A stretch of 64,000 nt of DNA from Pseudomonas sp. R5(2019) (GCF_009905435.1 NZ_JAAAMT010000033.1:1-64000), one strand, 5' to 3'; numbered from the stretch's first letter, positions 15,024 through 24,627 are shown. Notes: generated by a model not told the origin, from the sequence alone. Made by a program: numbers and translations.

Positions 15024-16619
15024 TCACTCGATACTCACACCGGAGAACGCCATGCGGCCGAAGGGGCTGACGAAGAAGCCGTCCACCTTCGCGCTGACGG
15101 GTTGATGGACGGTGGAGTGGGCGATCGGGGTAATCGGCACCTGCTGCTTGAGGCGTTGTTGCGCCTGTTTGTACAGCTTGGAGCGTTCATCCTGGCCGGT
15201 GAGGGTCTTGGCCTTTTTGACCAGCGCGTCGTACTCCGGGTCGCACCACATCGACACATTGTTGCTGCCGATCGAGTCGCAGCTGTAGAGGGTGCCTAGC
15301 CAGTTGTCCGGGTCGCCGTTGTCACCGGTCCAGCCCAGTAGCACGGCATCGTGCTCGCCTTTTTTGGTGCGTTTGACGTACTCGCCCCATTCGTAGCTGA
15401 CGATTTTTGCCTTGATGCCGACCTTGGCCCAGTCGGCCTGGAGCATTTCGGCCATCAGCTTGGCGTTGGGGTTGTAAGGGCGCTGCACAGGCATGGCCCA
15501 CAGCGTGATTTCAGTGCCTTCCTTGACGCCGGCTTCCTTGAGCAGGGCCTTGGCTTTTTCCGGGTCGTAAGCGGCGTCCTTGATGCTGTCGTCATAGGAC
15601 CATTGAGTCGGCGGCATGGCGTTGACGGCCATCTGGCCAGCATCCTGATACACCGCCTGGATGATCGCCGCCTTGTTGACGGCCATGTCCATGGCCTGGC
15701 GAACCTGCAATTGGTCGAAAGGCTTGTGCTGCACGTTGTAAGCGATATAGCCGAGGTTGTAACCCGGCTGGTCAATAACCTTCAGCTTCGGGTCTGCTTT
15801 CAGGGCTGCCAGATCGGCGGGCCGTGGATGCAGCGTGATCTGGCATTCGTTCTTGCGCAGCTTCTGTACGCGTACCGAGGCGTCGGTGTTGATGGAGAAG
15901 ATCAACTGGTCCAGCTTGACCTGGTCCGGGTCCCAATACTCTTTGTTGGCGAGATAGCGGATTTGCGTGTCTTTCTGGTAACGCTGGAACACGAACGGGC
16001 CAGTGCCGATCGGCTTCTGATTGATGTCGCTTGGCCTGCCCGAGGTTGTGAGCTGCTGGGCGTATTCGGCGGACAGAATCCCGGCGAAGCTCATGCCCAG
16101 GTTCTGGATAAAGGCGGCATCGACCGAGTTGAGGGTGAACACCACCGTGTGCTCGTCGGCTTTCTCGACCTTGGCGATGTTCCGGTCCAGGCTCATGCTC
16201 ACGAAGTAGGGGAACTCGGTGGGGTAGGCCTTGCGGAAGGGGTGTTGCTTGTCGAGCATGCGGTTGAAGGTGAATAGCACGTCGTCGGCGTTGAAGTCGC
16301 GGGTCGGCTTGAAGTCCTTGTTGGCGTGGAACTTGACGCCTTCACGCAGATGGAAGGTGTAGGTCAGGCCATCGGCGGAAACATCCCAGCGAGTCGCCAG
16401 CGCCGGTTGTACGGCGGTGCCGCCTTTTTCGAACTCCACCAGCCGGTTGTAGATCGGTTCGGCGGCGTCGTTTTCGGTGCCTGCCGTGTACTGAGCGATG
16501 TCGAACCCGGCAGGGCTGCCTTCCGAGCAATACACCAGGCTGCTGGTAGCGTGGCTGGGCAGGGCGAGGGCAAAAAGGCCCAGGCCCAGCAATGAGGCAA
16601 ATGTATGCGTATGGCGCAT
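15024..16619 (-). CDS. Periplasmic dipeptide-binding protein (DppA family), second copy
   Basis: This 531-residue SBP_5 protein has a signal peptide (MRHTHTFASLLGLGLFALALPSHA) and landmarks LVYCSEGSPAGFD, HLREGVKFHAN, KPIGTGPFVF and GWTGDNGDPDNWLGTL. It is clearly closer to the copy upstream (16909-18534) than to the dppB-proximal copy, sharing long blocks such as ITLWAMPVQRPYNPN. The pair therefore looks like a tandem duplication. The 289-base gap upstream could contain a separate promoter. The substrate is presumably di- or tripeptides; the exact preference cannot be read from sequence. Confidence 0.92.
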   Translation of the reverse strand: MRHTHTFASLLGLGLFALALPSHATSSLVYCSEGSPAGFDIAQYTAGTENDAAEPIYNRLVEFEKGGTAVQPALATRWDVSADGLTYTFHLREGVKFHANKDFKPTRDFNADDVLFTFNRMLDKQHPFRKAYPTEFPYFVSMSLDRNIAKVEKADEHTVVFTLNSVDAAFIQNLGMSFAGILSAEYAQQLTTSGRPSDINQKPIGTGPFVFQRYQKDTQIRYLANKEYWDPDQVKLDQLIFSINTDASVRVQKLRKNECQITLHPRPADLAALKADPKLKVIDQPGYNLGYIAYNVQHKPFDQLQVRQAMDMAVNKAAIIQAVYQDAGQMAVNAMPPTQWSYDDSIKDAAYDPEKAKALLKEAGVKEGTEITLWAMPVQRPYNPNAKLMAEMLQADWAKVGIKAKIVSYEWGEYVKRTKKGEHDAVLLGWTGDNGDPDNWLGTLYSCDSIGSNNVSMWCDPEYDALVKKAKTLTGQDERSKLYKQAQQRLKQQVPITPIAHSTVHQPVSAKVDGFFVSPFGRMAFSGVSIE

Positions 16620-16908
16620 GGCGATCCCTAATCTCTTTTATTCAGGTGCTGGCTCGAGGCGTGCGTGTTCATGCGGGGCCGGGCGAGCCAGTGCGGGTAG
16701 CGCCACTGAATTAACGCAAAGCAGCGGCTGCCCGTTGACGGTATGTGGTCAATGGGAGCGTGCCTATGCGAGTAGGCTCTTAGGCTTGTAGGAAGTTTCC
16801 GGTTAAGACGGGCTTACTTCTGACAGCACGAACTTCAGGTGCCTGCATGAATTCACGTCGGGCCAGTGGCCGCGGTTGCGCCGTCCCTGGCGCGCCCGGG
16901 GCAAGGCG

Positions 16909-18534
16909 TTATTGGCTGACGCTGACGCCGTAGAAGGAGTTCAAGCCAAACGGGCTGATCTTGAAGTCCTGCACGGTGGTGCGCATGGGCTGGTACACCG
17001 TCGAGTGGGCGATCGGAGTGAGCGGGACGTTGTCCTTGAGCACGTGTTGCGCCTGTTTGTACAGCTCGGTGCGCTTGGCCTGGTCGGAGGTGGCTTTGGC
17101 CTGCTTGATCAGCTTGTCGTAATCGGCATTGCACCACTTGGAGAAGTTGTTGCCATTGATGGCGTCGCAGCCGAACAGGGTGCCGAGCCAGTTGTCCGGG
17201 TCACCGTTGTCGCCGCTCCAGCCAATCAGCATGGCACCGTTCTCGCCGGCCTTGGAGCGCTTGATGTATTCACCCCATTCGTAGCTGACGATCTTGGCCT
17301 TGATGCCGATCCTGGCCCAGTCGGACTGGAGCATTTCGGCCATCAGTTTTGCGTTGGGGTTGTACGGTCGCTGTACCGGCATGGCCCAGAGGGTGATCTC
17401 GGTGCCGTCCTTGATGCCGGCTTCCTTGAGCAGGGCCTTGGCTTTTTCCGGGTCGTAGGCGACGTCCTTGACAGTGTCGTCATAGGACCACTGGGTCGGT
17501 GGCATGGCGTTGACGGCCAGCTGGCCGGCGCCCTGGTAGACCGACTCGATGATCTGCTTCTTGTTCACCGCCATGTCCAGGGCCTGGCGAACCTTGAGCT
17601 GAGACATCGGGTTGGGCTGGTCGCTGCCCTTGATCTTGTCCATCACGTTGTAGGCGATGTAGCCCAGGTTGAAGCCGGCCTGGTGCGGCATCTGCAAGGT
17701 CTTGTCTTCCTGCAGTGTCTTGAGGTCGGCGGGGCGCGGGAAGAGAGTGACCTGGCACTCGTTCTTCTTGAGTTTCTGCATGCGCACCGAGGCGTCGGTG
17801 GTGATGGCGAAGATCAGGTTATCGATCTTCACGTCCTCGGGCACCCAGTACTCCTTGTTGCCCTTGAAGCGGATCTGGGCGTCCTTCTGGTACTTGCTGA
17901 ACACGAACGGGCCGGTGCCGATCGGCTTCTGGTTGATGTCCTGCGGCTTGCCTGACTTGAGCAGCTGGTCTGCGTATTCGGCCGACTGGATCGAGGCGAA
18001 GCTCATGGCCATGTTTTGAATGAACGCGGCGTCGACGGTGGCGAGGGTGAACTTGACGGTGTTGTCGTCGATTTTCTCCACCTTCTTGATGTTGGCGTCC
18101 ATGCCCATGTCGGTGAAGTAAGGGAATTCGGTGGGGTAGGCCTTGCGGAAGGGCATGTCCTTGTCGAGCATGCGGTTGAACGTGAACAGCACGTCGTCGG
18201 CGTTGAAATGACGGGTCGGCTTGAAGTAGTCGGTGGTGTGGAACTTCACGCCTTCACGCAGGTGAAAGGTGTAGGTCAGGCCATCATCGGAGATATCCCA
18301 ACGGGTCGCGAGGCCTGGAATAACGGCGGTACCGCCACGCTCGAACTGGCTCAAGCGGTTGAACATGGTTTCGGCGGAGGCGTCGAAGTCGGTTCCGGTG
18401 GTGTACTGGCCGGGGTCGAAACCGGCCGGGCTCCCTTCAGAGCAGAACACCAGGTTAGTCGCTGCGTGGGTGAAGGGTGCGCTGGCGAGCAAGCCTGCGC
18501 CGACTAAAAACGGAATGACTGCATGTTTGAGCAT
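16909..18534 (-). CDS. Periplasmic dipeptide-binding protein (DppA family), first copy of the cluster
   Basis: I take the ATG at 18534, which starts a normal signal peptide (MLKHAVIPFLVGAGLLASAPFTHAA); the open frame continues 37 codons upstream without signal-like sequence. The mature 541-residue precursor has LVFCSEGSPAGFD, HLREGVKFHTTDYFKP, KPIGTGPFVF and GWSGDNGDPDNWLGTLFGCD. It is the promoter-proximal gene of the dipeptide cluster, and the 370-base gap in front should hold the main promoter. It carries a short insert (MDKIKGSDQPNPMSQ) absent from the second copy. Confidence 0.93.
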   Translation of the reverse strand: MLKHAVIPFLVGAGLLASAPFTHAATNLVFCSEGSPAGFDPGQYTTGTDFDASAETMFNRLSQFERGGTAVIPGLATRWDISDDGLTYTFHLREGVKFHTTDYFKPTRHFNADDVLFTFNRMLDKDMPFRKAYPTEFPYFTDMGMDANIKKVEKIDDNTVKFTLATVDAAFIQNMAMSFASIQSAEYADQLLKSGKPQDINQKPIGTGPFVFSKYQKDAQIRFKGNKEYWVPEDVKIDNLIFAITTDASVRMQKLKKNECQVTLFPRPADLKTLQEDKTLQMPHQAGFNLGYIAYNVMDKIKGSDQPNPMSQLKVRQALDMAVNKKQIIESVYQGAGQLAVNAMPPTQWSYDDTVKDVAYDPEKAKALLKEAGIKDGTEITLWAMPVQRPYNPNAKLMAEMLQSDWARIGIKAKIVSYEWGEYIKRSKAGENGAMLIGWSGDNGDPDNWLGTLFGCDAINGNNFSKWCNADYDKLIKQAKATSDQAKRTELYKQAQHVLKDNVPLTPIAHSTVYQPMRTTVQDFKISPFGLNSFYGVSVSQ

Positions 18535-18772
18535 GGTGGCCTCATTGTTGTCATTTTTGAGTGAGGGCGACCTTGTGGGCCGACCTGCAGGATGTTTATG
18601 CAGGGCCCGTACCCAATGCAAGGCGTCCAGACGCCGGCGCACCACATTTGTGGCACGAGCGTACAGGAATGTCGCATTGATGAAACAAATTACCTATTTG
18701 AACGTTTTCTTTGTAGCATTTTGCAACTTTTATCGCCGTAGTTTGGTGCATATGTCCGATTTTAAGCACGAA
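18535..18772. promoter_or_regulatory. Upstream region of the dipeptide cluster
   Basis: No gene is seen. This AT-richer stretch lies ahead of the first dipeptide-binding gene (minus strand) and should contain its promoter. I could not pick out a single convincing -35/-10 pair or a named operator. A REP element follows on the far side. Confidence 0.4.
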
Positions 18773-18859
18773 GTAGGAGCAGAGCTTGCTCGCGATACAG
18801 GCGCCACGGTGTATCAGTCGGACCGAGGTGTTGCCATCGCGAGCAAGCTCTGCTCCTAC
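18773..18859. repeat. REP-type element: perfect 24-base inverted repeat
   Basis: Arms at 18773-18796 and 18836-18859 are exact reverse complements (GTAGGAGCAGAGCTTGCTCG... against its complement ending GCTCCTAC). This is the common Pseudomonas GTAGGAG-type extragenic palindrome, here between the SIMPL gene and the dipeptide cluster promoter. Confidence 0.9.
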
Positions 18860-18905
18860 CGGGCATGGCGCCCCAGTTACAGTGAAGCAGTCAACCGCCT
18901 GGTCG

Positions 18906-19616
18906 TCATTGCGGCATCAGCACTTCAATGGTGCCGTCGGCATTGAGGGTGACCTGGCTGGTCCCGGCCTCGACTTCAGGCGTGACCGGTGCGCTGTCGG
19001 CCATGCTGGCCTTCATCATCGGGCCGCGTGCGTAGGGATGTGGATAACCGCTGCTGCTCAGGTTCAGGTTGACCACCTTGTAACCCTTGCCACCCAGCGC
19101 TTCAGTGGCCAGTTGAGCGCGGGCCTTGAAGGCTTCCACGGCTTGTTTGAGCAAGGCGTCTTCGCTGGCCTTGCGGGTTGGCGGCGCGATGGAGAAGTCC
19201 ATGCCGCCCATTTTCAGGTCCTGCAAGAGCTCGCCAGTGAGCTTGGAGAGGGCGGCAAAATCGGTGCTTTCCAGGCGAATTTCAGCACGCTCGCGCCAGC
19301 CGATGATCCTCTGGCCCTTTTCGTCGTAGACCGGGTAGCTGTTGCGGCTGCCCTGGCTCAACTTGATGTCCTTGACCTGGCGTGCCTGGCCCAGCGCTTT
19401 GTTTAGGGTTTCAGTGATTTCGCTGGCCAGTTTGCCGGGGTCGGTGTTTTGCGCTTCGCTGTACAGGGTGACGATCATCAGGTCGCGAGCCACTTCCTGG
19501 CTGGCTTCGGCGCGCAGCGAGACCTGGTTGTAGCGCGGCTCCTCGGCCAGGGCTGGCAGGCTGACCAGCGTGCTTGCGGCCAATGCCCAGGCTGCGTGGC
19601 GACTGAGGTTGTGCAT
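18906..19616 (-). CDS. SIMPL-domain (DUF541) periplasmic protein
   Basis: A 236-residue protein starting at MHNLSRHAAW with a signal peptide ending near LPALAEEP. The rest is a SIMPL/DUF541 domain: NQVSLRAEASQEVARDLM, a YPVYDEKGQRIIGWR segment, and EVEAGTSQVTLNADGTIEV at the end. Family members are periplasmic or outer-membrane-associated oligomeric proteins of poorly known function, some linked to oxidative or envelope stress. An upstream in-frame extension of 29 codons lacks signal features. It is divergent from roxS across about 190 bases. The neighbourhood (roxSR on one side, dpp on the other) matches P. aeruginosa. Confidence 0.85.
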   Translation of the reverse strand: MHNLSRHAAWALAASTLVSLPALAEEPRYNQVSLRAEASQEVARDLMIVTLYSEAQNTDPGKLASEITETLNKALGQARQVKDIKLSQGSRNSYPVYDEKGQRIIGWRERAEIRLESTDFAALSKLTGELLQDLKMGGMDFSIAPPTRKASEDALLKQAVEAFKARAQLATEALGGKGYKVVNLNLSSSGYPHPYARGPMMKASMADSAPVTPEVEAGTSQVTLNADGTIEVLMPQ

Positions 19617-19804
19617 GTAGAACTCCTTGAGAACGAGGGCGTGGCGTATCGAGGTCCTTGCCACGCAGACCCATGAGACTCTAGCGTCTGGGGTCAGGTT
19701 CACAAGCCCGGAAAAACTGTGGCGCTTTGCCGCACTTGCCCAGCGCCGGCCGCCGCTTGGTTATACTCAGCACGATCCGCCTGGAGCGCTCATCAGGAGA
19801 GCTC

Positions 19805-21061
19805 ATGCTCGCCCCCGTACAAATGCTGTCTGCCACCCGCCAAAACCTCTGGCGGTTGCACTTTATCCGTATCCTGGTCCTGGCTGCCCAAGCCGGCTCG
19901 GTGGGCGTTGCCTACTGGACCGACCTGCTGCCACTGCCCTGGTTCGAGCTCAGTATCACGCTGGCCTGTTCCATGGTGCTGTGCCTGGTGACGGCCATCC
20001 GTCTGCGCACTTCGTTGCCAGTCACCGAGCTGGAATACGCCGTGCAGCTGGCCTGCGACCTGCTGATCCACAGTGCGTTGCTGTATTACTCCGGCGGCTC
20101 GACCAACCCGTTCGTGTCGTATTACCTGGTGCCGTTGACCATCGCGGCGGTGACCCTGCCCTGGATCTATTCGTTGATCCTGTCCGGCATTGCGCTGGTG
20201 GCCTATACCTTATTGCTGGTGCAGTTCTATCCGCTGGAAACGCCGCTCTCAAGAGAGAAGATGCAGATCTACGGCATGTGGCTGAGCTTCGCGCTGGCCG
20301 CCGGGGTGATCACCTTCTTCGCCGCAAAAATGGCCGAAGAACTGCGCCGCCAGGAGCAATGGCGCGGCCAGCGCCGGGAAGAAGGCCTGCGCGATCAGCA
20401 ATTGCTGGCCGTCGCCACCCAGGCCGCCGGTGCCGCCCACGAGTTGGGCACACCGCTGGCGACCATGAGCGTGTTGATCAAGGAAATGCGTCAGGATCAC
20501 AACGACCCGTTGCTGCAGGACGACCTGCAAGTGCTGTCCGATCAGGTCAAGCTGTGCAAGGAAACCCTCCAGCAACTGGTGCGCGCCGCCGAGGCCAACC
20601 GCCGGTTGGCGGTCGAGGACCAGGAGGTGACGTTCTGGGTCGACGAGGCGCTCAATCGCTGGCACCTGATGCGCCCGGAAGCCAGTTACCGCTTCCAGCG
20701 CCTGGGCCAGGGCAGCGTGCCGCGCCTGGCACCGCCGCCGGACTTGACCCAGGCGCTGCTGAACCTGCTGAACAACGCTGCCGATGCCTGCCCGGAAGGG
20801 CTGGAAGTGCATCTGGACTGGAGTGCCGAAGACATTGTCATCAGCATTCGCGACCACGGGCCGGGCGTGCCGCTGGCGATTGCCGAGCAAATCGGCAAAC
20901 CGTTCTTTACAACCAAGGGCAAAGGCTTCGGCCTGGGCCTGTTTTTGAGCAAGGCCAGCGTGACACGCGCGGGCGGCTCGGTGAAACTCTATAGTCACGA
21001 GGAAGGCGGTACGCTCACCGAGCTGCGCCTGCCCCGCGACGCCCGAGGAGACGAAGCATGA
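19805..21061 (+). CDS. roxS: Redox sensor histidine kinase RoxS (RegB/PrrB family)
   Basis: This 418-residue membrane kinase starts at ATG 19805 behind an AGGAG site; an in-frame upstream start would add unrelated residues. About six transmembrane helices fill residues ~20-180, with the quinone-sensing-type segment YYSGGSTNPFVSYYLVP conserved in RegB proteins. The H-box is AAHELGTPLATMS, followed by the N-box (LLNNAADACPE), G1 (DHGPGVP) and G2 (GKGFGLGLFLSKA). It overlaps roxR by four bases. In Pseudomonas, RoxSR responds to respiratory redox state and controls terminal oxidases, including the cyanide-insensitive one. Confidence 0.93.
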   Translation: MLAPVQMLSATRQNLWRLHFIRILVLAAQAGSVGVAYWTDLLPLPWFELSITLACSMVLCLVTAIRLRTSLPVTELEYAVQLACDLLIHSALLYYSGGSTNPFVSYYLVPLTIAAVTLPWIYSLILSGIALVAYTLLLVQFYPLETPLSREKMQIYGMWLSFALAAGVITFFAAKMAEELRRQEQWRGQRREEGLRDQQLLAVATQAAGAAHELGTPLATMSVLIKEMRQDHNDPLLQDDLQVLSDQVKLCKETLQQLVRAAEANRRLAVEDQEVTFWVDEALNRWHLMRPEASYRFQRLGQGSVPRLAPPPDLTQALLNLLNNAADACPEGLEVHLDWSAEDIVISIRDHGPGVPLAIAEQIGKPFFTTKGKGFGLGLFLSKASVTRAGGSVKLYSHEEGGTLTELRLPRDARGDEA

Positions 21062-21618
21062 GTGACGAAACCCAGGTCGAAGGCGAAGAACTGCCGCACC
21101 TGTTGCTGGTAGACGACGACGCCACCTTCACCCGCGTGATGGCTCGGGCGATGGCCCGTCGGGGCTTTCGCGTCAGCACCGCAGGCTCGGCGGAAGAGGG
21201 CCTGATCCTGGCCCAGCAGGACGTGCCCGACTACGCCGCGCTGGACCTGAAAATGGACGGCGATTCCGGACTGGTGCTGCTGCCCAAGCTGCTCGAGCTC
21301 GACCCGGAAATGCGCGTGCTGATCCTGACCGGCTATTCGAGCATCGCCACGGCGGTCGAGGCCATCAAGCGCGGTGCCTGCAACTACCTGTGCAAACCCG
21401 CCGACGCCGATGACGTGCTGGCCGCCTTGCTCTCCGAGCACGCCGACCTGGATTCCCTGGTGCCGGAAAACCCCATGTCGGTCGACCGCCTGCAGTGGGA
21501 GCACATCCAGCGCGTGCTGACCGAGCATGAAGGCAATATTTCCGCCACTGCCCGCGCCCTGGGCATGCACCGGCGCACCTTGCAGCGCAAGCTTCAGAAG
21601 CGGCCGGTTCGGCGCTGA
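21058..21618 (+). CDS. roxR: Response regulator RoxR (RegA/PrrA family)
   Basis: A 186-residue regulator: receiver domain with acidic pocket LLVDDDATF, phospho-acceptor D63 in YAALDLKMDGDSG, switch T in ILTGYSS and K in LCKPADADD. A short linker leads to a Fis-type helix-turn-helix (NISATARALGMHRRTLQRKLQKR). This receiver-plus-Fis layout without an AAA domain is the RegA/PrrA/RoxR form. It is translationally coupled to roxS. Confidence 0.94.
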   Translation: MSDETQVEGEELPHLLLVDDDATFTRVMARAMARRGFRVSTAGSAEEGLILAQQDVPDYAALDLKMDGDSGLVLLPKLLELDPEMRVLILTGYSSIATAVEAIKRGACNYLCKPADADDVLAALLSEHADLDSLVPENPMSVDRLQWEHIQRVLTEHEGNISATARALGMHRRTLQRKLQKRPVRR

Positions 21619-21845
21619 GTCAAGCGCGCCATGCGCACCGCCACAGTCCGGGAGGTCGGCAGCGACCTGCCCGGCCTCGCGTTACCCCTTCCCATGAGCT
21701 TGAACGATGCATCAGAACGCTGAGTATTCTGCGGTCAACGATGCTGTGCACGGTCACTTCTGGCGATCAGCGCATAAAGCAGCCCTTCGCCCCATGCGCT
21801 GGCTTATCATGGGCCACCTGAAAACAGGCAACAGGTTCTTACCGC

Positions 21846-22787
21846 ATGCTGGCCCTTTTTGTCCAAACCCTGAATATCACGGCACCGGTATTTGCGATGC
21901 TATTCATGGGCGTGTTTCTCAAGCGCGTGAACCTGATCAACGACAACTTTATCCACAGCGCCTCGACACTCGTGTTCAACGTGTGCATGCCGGCGCTGTT
22001 GTTTTTGGGGATCTATCACGCCGACTTGGGTGCGGCGATGCAGCCTGGCCTGCTGATCTTTTTCACGGTGGCGACCTTCGCAGGCTTTGCCCTGGCCTGG
22101 GGCCTGGCGATCTGGCGCTGCCCGCGCGAGGACCGGGGCATCTACACTCAGGGCGCGTTTCGCGGCAATAACGGCGTCATCGGCCTGGCATTGGCGGCCA
22201 GCATGTACGGAGATTACGGGATTTCCCTGGGGGCGATTCTCGCGGGCGTGGTGATTCTGTTGTACAACTCGCTGTCGACCATCGTCCTGGCGATCTACAG
22301 CCCAAGCATTAAATCCGACCCCTGGAGCATCTTCAAAAGCGTGCTGTGCAATCCGCTGATCATCAGCGTGCTGCTGGCCACGCCCATGGCCTATGGGGAG
22401 GTGCCATTGCCCAACTGGTTGCTGACTTCCAGCGACTATCTGGCTCAGATGACCCTGCCACTGGCGCTGATTTGCATCGGCGGTACCCTGTCGTTGGCAT
22501 CTCTGCGTGCCAGCGGCAAAATGGCGATCAGTGCGAGCATGGCAAAAATGGTCTGGATACCGATACTCGCGACATTCGGCGCCTGGTTGTACGGCTTTCG
22601 TGGTGCGGAACTGGGTATCCTGTTTCTTTATTTCGGCAGCCCGACCGCTGCCGCCAGCTATGTCATGGCCCGCTCGGCCAACGGCAACCACGAACTGGCG
22701 GCTGCAATCATTGTAATAACCACCCTGGCAGCGGCGGTGACGACCAACATCGGCATCTTCCTGCTGCAATGGGGCGGCTGGATCTGA
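21846..22787 (+). CDS. AEC-family (auxin efflux carrier-like) transporter
   Basis: This 313-residue inner-membrane protein has about ten hydrophobic helices. Features of the AEC/YfdV group include the ALLFLGIYHADL segment, RGNNGVIGLALAASMYGDYG, NPLIISVLLATPMAYG and LPLALICIGGTLSL. Bacterial members export or exchange small organic acids such as malate or malonate; the substrate here is not evident. It precedes an amino acid permease by 47 bases on the same strand, so the two may be one transcript. The 227-base gap after roxR suggests an independent promoter. Confidence 0.85.
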   Translation: MLALFVQTLNITAPVFAMLFMGVFLKRVNLINDNFIHSASTLVFNVCMPALLFLGIYHADLGAAMQPGLLIFFTVATFAGFALAWGLAIWRCPREDRGIYTQGAFRGNNGVIGLALAASMYGDYGISLGAILAGVVILLYNSLSTIVLAIYSPSIKSDPWSIFKSVLCNPLIISVLLATPMAYGEVPLPNWLLTSSDYLAQMTLPLALICIGGTLSLASLRASGKMAISASMAKMVWIPILATFGAWLYGFRGAELGILFLYFGSPTAAASYVMARSANGNHELAAAIIVITTLAAAVTTNIGIFLLQWGGWI

Positions 22788-22834
22788 ACGCGTTACACGA
22801 ACACATCGCTGCTGCGGCAGCCAAAGGAACTCCA

Positions 22835-24214
22835 ATGGAACAACAAGCTGCCCCCGAGCGTTTGCACCGGGGCTTGAAAAATCGGCATATCCAGCTGATC
22901 GCCCTGGGCGGCGCCATCGGCACGGGGTTGTTTCTGGGCATCGCCCAGACCATTCAACTGGCCGGGCCTTCGGTGCTGCTCGGTTACGGCATTGCCGGGC
23001 TGATCGCCTTTTTCATCATGCGCCAGCTCGGCGAGATGGTGGTGGAAGAACCGGTCTCCGGTAGCTTCAGCCACTTTGCCCACAGTTACTGGAGTGAGCT
23101 GGCCGGCTTCATGTCCGGCTGGAACTATTGGGTACTGTACGTGCTGGTGGGGATGGCAGAGTTGACCGCGGTCGGCATTTATATCCAGTACTGGTGGCCG
23201 GGCTTCCCGACCTGGGCGTCGGCAGCGGTGTTCTTTGTACTCATCAACCTGATCAACCTGACCCAGGTCAAAGTCTACGGCGAGACGGAGTTCTGGTTCG
23301 CGCTGATCAAAGTGGTCGCGATTGTCAGCATGATCGCCTTCGGCACCTGGATGCTGGCCACCGGCACCGGCGGGCCGGATGCCAGCGTTGCCAACCTGTG
23401 GCAGTTCGGCGGCTTCTTCCCCAATGGCGTTGGCGGCCTGATGATGGCCATGGCCGTGATCATGTTTTCCTTCGGTGGCCTGGAGCTGGTGGGCATCACC
23501 GCCGCTGAAGCCAGCGATCCGAAGCACAGCATCCCGCGCGCGACCAATCAGGTGATCTACCGCATCCTGCTGTTCTACATCGGTGCACTGGCGATCCTGT
23601 TGTCCCTTTACCCGTGGACCAAAGTGGCCGACGGCGGCAGCCCATTCGTGATGATTTTCCACGCACTGGACAGCAACGTCGTGGCTACCGTGCTCAACCT
23701 GGTGGTGCTGACCGCCGCGCTGTCGGTCTACAACAGCTGCGTGTACTGCAACAGCCGCATGATGTTCGGCCTGGCCGAGCAGGGCGATGCTCCGCGCAGC
23801 CTGCTAAAGGTCAATAAGCGCGGCGTACCGCTGGCGGCGCTGGGGATTTCGGCGCTCGCGACCGGGCTGTGCGTAGTGATCAACTACATCATGCCGGCCA
23901 AAGCCTTTGGCCTGCTGATGGCGTTGGTGGTGTCTTCGCTGGTGATCAACTGGGGCATCATCAGCATGACTCACCTGAAATTCCGCCGGGCCAAGCAGGC
24001 TGCGGGGCAGACCACCTTCTACAAGAGCTGGGGCTACCCGTTCACCAACTACCTCTGTCTCGCATTCCTGGCAGTCATCCTGGTCATCATGTACATGACC
24101 CCGGGCATCCGTATTTCGGTGCTGTTGATTCCAGTGTGGCTGGCGGTACTGGGCTTCGCCTACTGGCTCAAGAAAAAGAACGACAAGGCCGCCAAGTCGC
24201 CTGCCGTTTCCTGA
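22835..24214 (+). CDS. Amino acid permease, AroP-like (APC superfamily)
   Basis: I start at ATG 22835 behind AAAGGAA; the frame runs far upstream but overlaps the AEC gene. The 459-residue protein has twelve predicted helices and the APC amino acid transporter motifs RGLKNRHIQLIALGGAIGTG and GEMVVEEPVSGSFSHFA, followed by the SFGGLELVGITAAEASDP segment in helix 6. The sequence is closest in feel to the AroP/PheP aromatic amino acid carriers (proton symport), but related permeases for other amino acids share these motifs, so the substrate is provisional. Confidence 0.85.
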   Translation: MEQQAAPERLHRGLKNRHIQLIALGGAIGTGLFLGIAQTIQLAGPSVLLGYGIAGLIAFFIMRQLGEMVVEEPVSGSFSHFAHSYWSELAGFMSGWNYWVLYVLVGMAELTAVGIYIQYWWPGFPTWASAAVFFVLINLINLTQVKVYGETEFWFALIKVVAIVSMIAFGTWMLATGTGGPDASVANLWQFGGFFPNGVGGLMMAMAVIMFSFGGLELVGITAAEASDPKHSIPRATNQVIYRILLFYIGALAILLSLYPWTKVADGGSPFVMIFHALDSNVVATVLNLVVLTAALSVYNSCVYCNSRMMFGLAEQGDAPRSLLKVNKRGVPLAALGISALATGLCVVINYIMPAKAFGLLMALVVSSLVINWGIISMTHLKFRRAKQAAGQTTFYKSWGYPFTNYLCLAFLAVILVIMYMTPGIRISVLLIPVWLAVLGFAYWLKKKNDKAAKSPAVS

Positions 24215-24238
24215 TCGCAGGCGCCGGGCAGTGATCAA

Positions 24239-24616
24239 TCAGTTGCTGTAGCTGTCGATCACTTCCTGGGCGGCACGGAACGCATCGATCGCCGCCGGTA
24301 CGCCGGCATAGACGGCGCAATGCAGCAGGGCTTCACGAATCTCCTCGACCGTGCAGCCATTGTTCAGGGCGCCACGCACATGGCCCTTGAGCTCTTGCGG
24401 GCATTTGAGCGCGGTCAGCGTCGCGAGGGTGATCAGGCTGCGGGTCTTGAGCTCCAGGCCCGGGCGGTTCCAGACGCCGCCCCAGGCGTGCTCATTGACG
24501 AATTCCTGCAGGGGCTGAGTGAAAGCGGTCGCATTGCCCAGTGCCCGGTCGACGAACTCATCGCCCATGACCTGGCGGCGGATCTGTTCGCCGGATGTGT
24601 TGTTGTTATCGGTCAT
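24239..24616 (-). CDS. Carboxymuconolactone decarboxylase (CMD)-family protein
   Basis: The 125-residue protein is a single CMD domain: VWNRPGLELKTRSLITLATLTAL, followed by ELKGHVRGALNNGCTVEEIREALLHCAVYAGVPAA. This matches the PcaC/gamma-carboxymuconolactone decarboxylase side of the family rather than the AhpD peroxidase side, because the AhpD CxxC pair is absent and the HVRGALNNG histidine is kept. No other protocatechuate-pathway genes are nearby, so its substrate is unknown. The ATG at 24616 has a GGAG site; a TTG directly in front is not needed. It follows the antiporter gene by about ten bases. Confidence 0.82.
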   Translation of the reverse strand: MTDNNNTSGEQIRRQVMGDEFVDRALGNATAFTQPLQEFVNEHAWGGVWNRPGLELKTRSLITLATLTALKCPQELKGHVRGALNNGCTVEEIREALLHCAVYAGVPAAIDAFRAAQEVIDSYSN

Positions 24617-24627
24617 CAAAGCCTCTC

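Noticed and set aside
18535..18645. 37-codon extension of the first dipeptide-binding protein
   Set aside because: It would bury a normal signal peptide starting at 18534.
19627..20994. 455-codon plus-strand frame overlapping roxS
   Set aside because: Composition is Ala/Gly/Arg/Pro shadow; the roxS frame has full kinase motifs in the same bases.
22346..22834. Long N-terminal extension of the amino acid permease
   Set aside because: It overlaps the AEC carrier gene, and the residues do not look like a permease; the ATG at 22835 has a good ribosome site.
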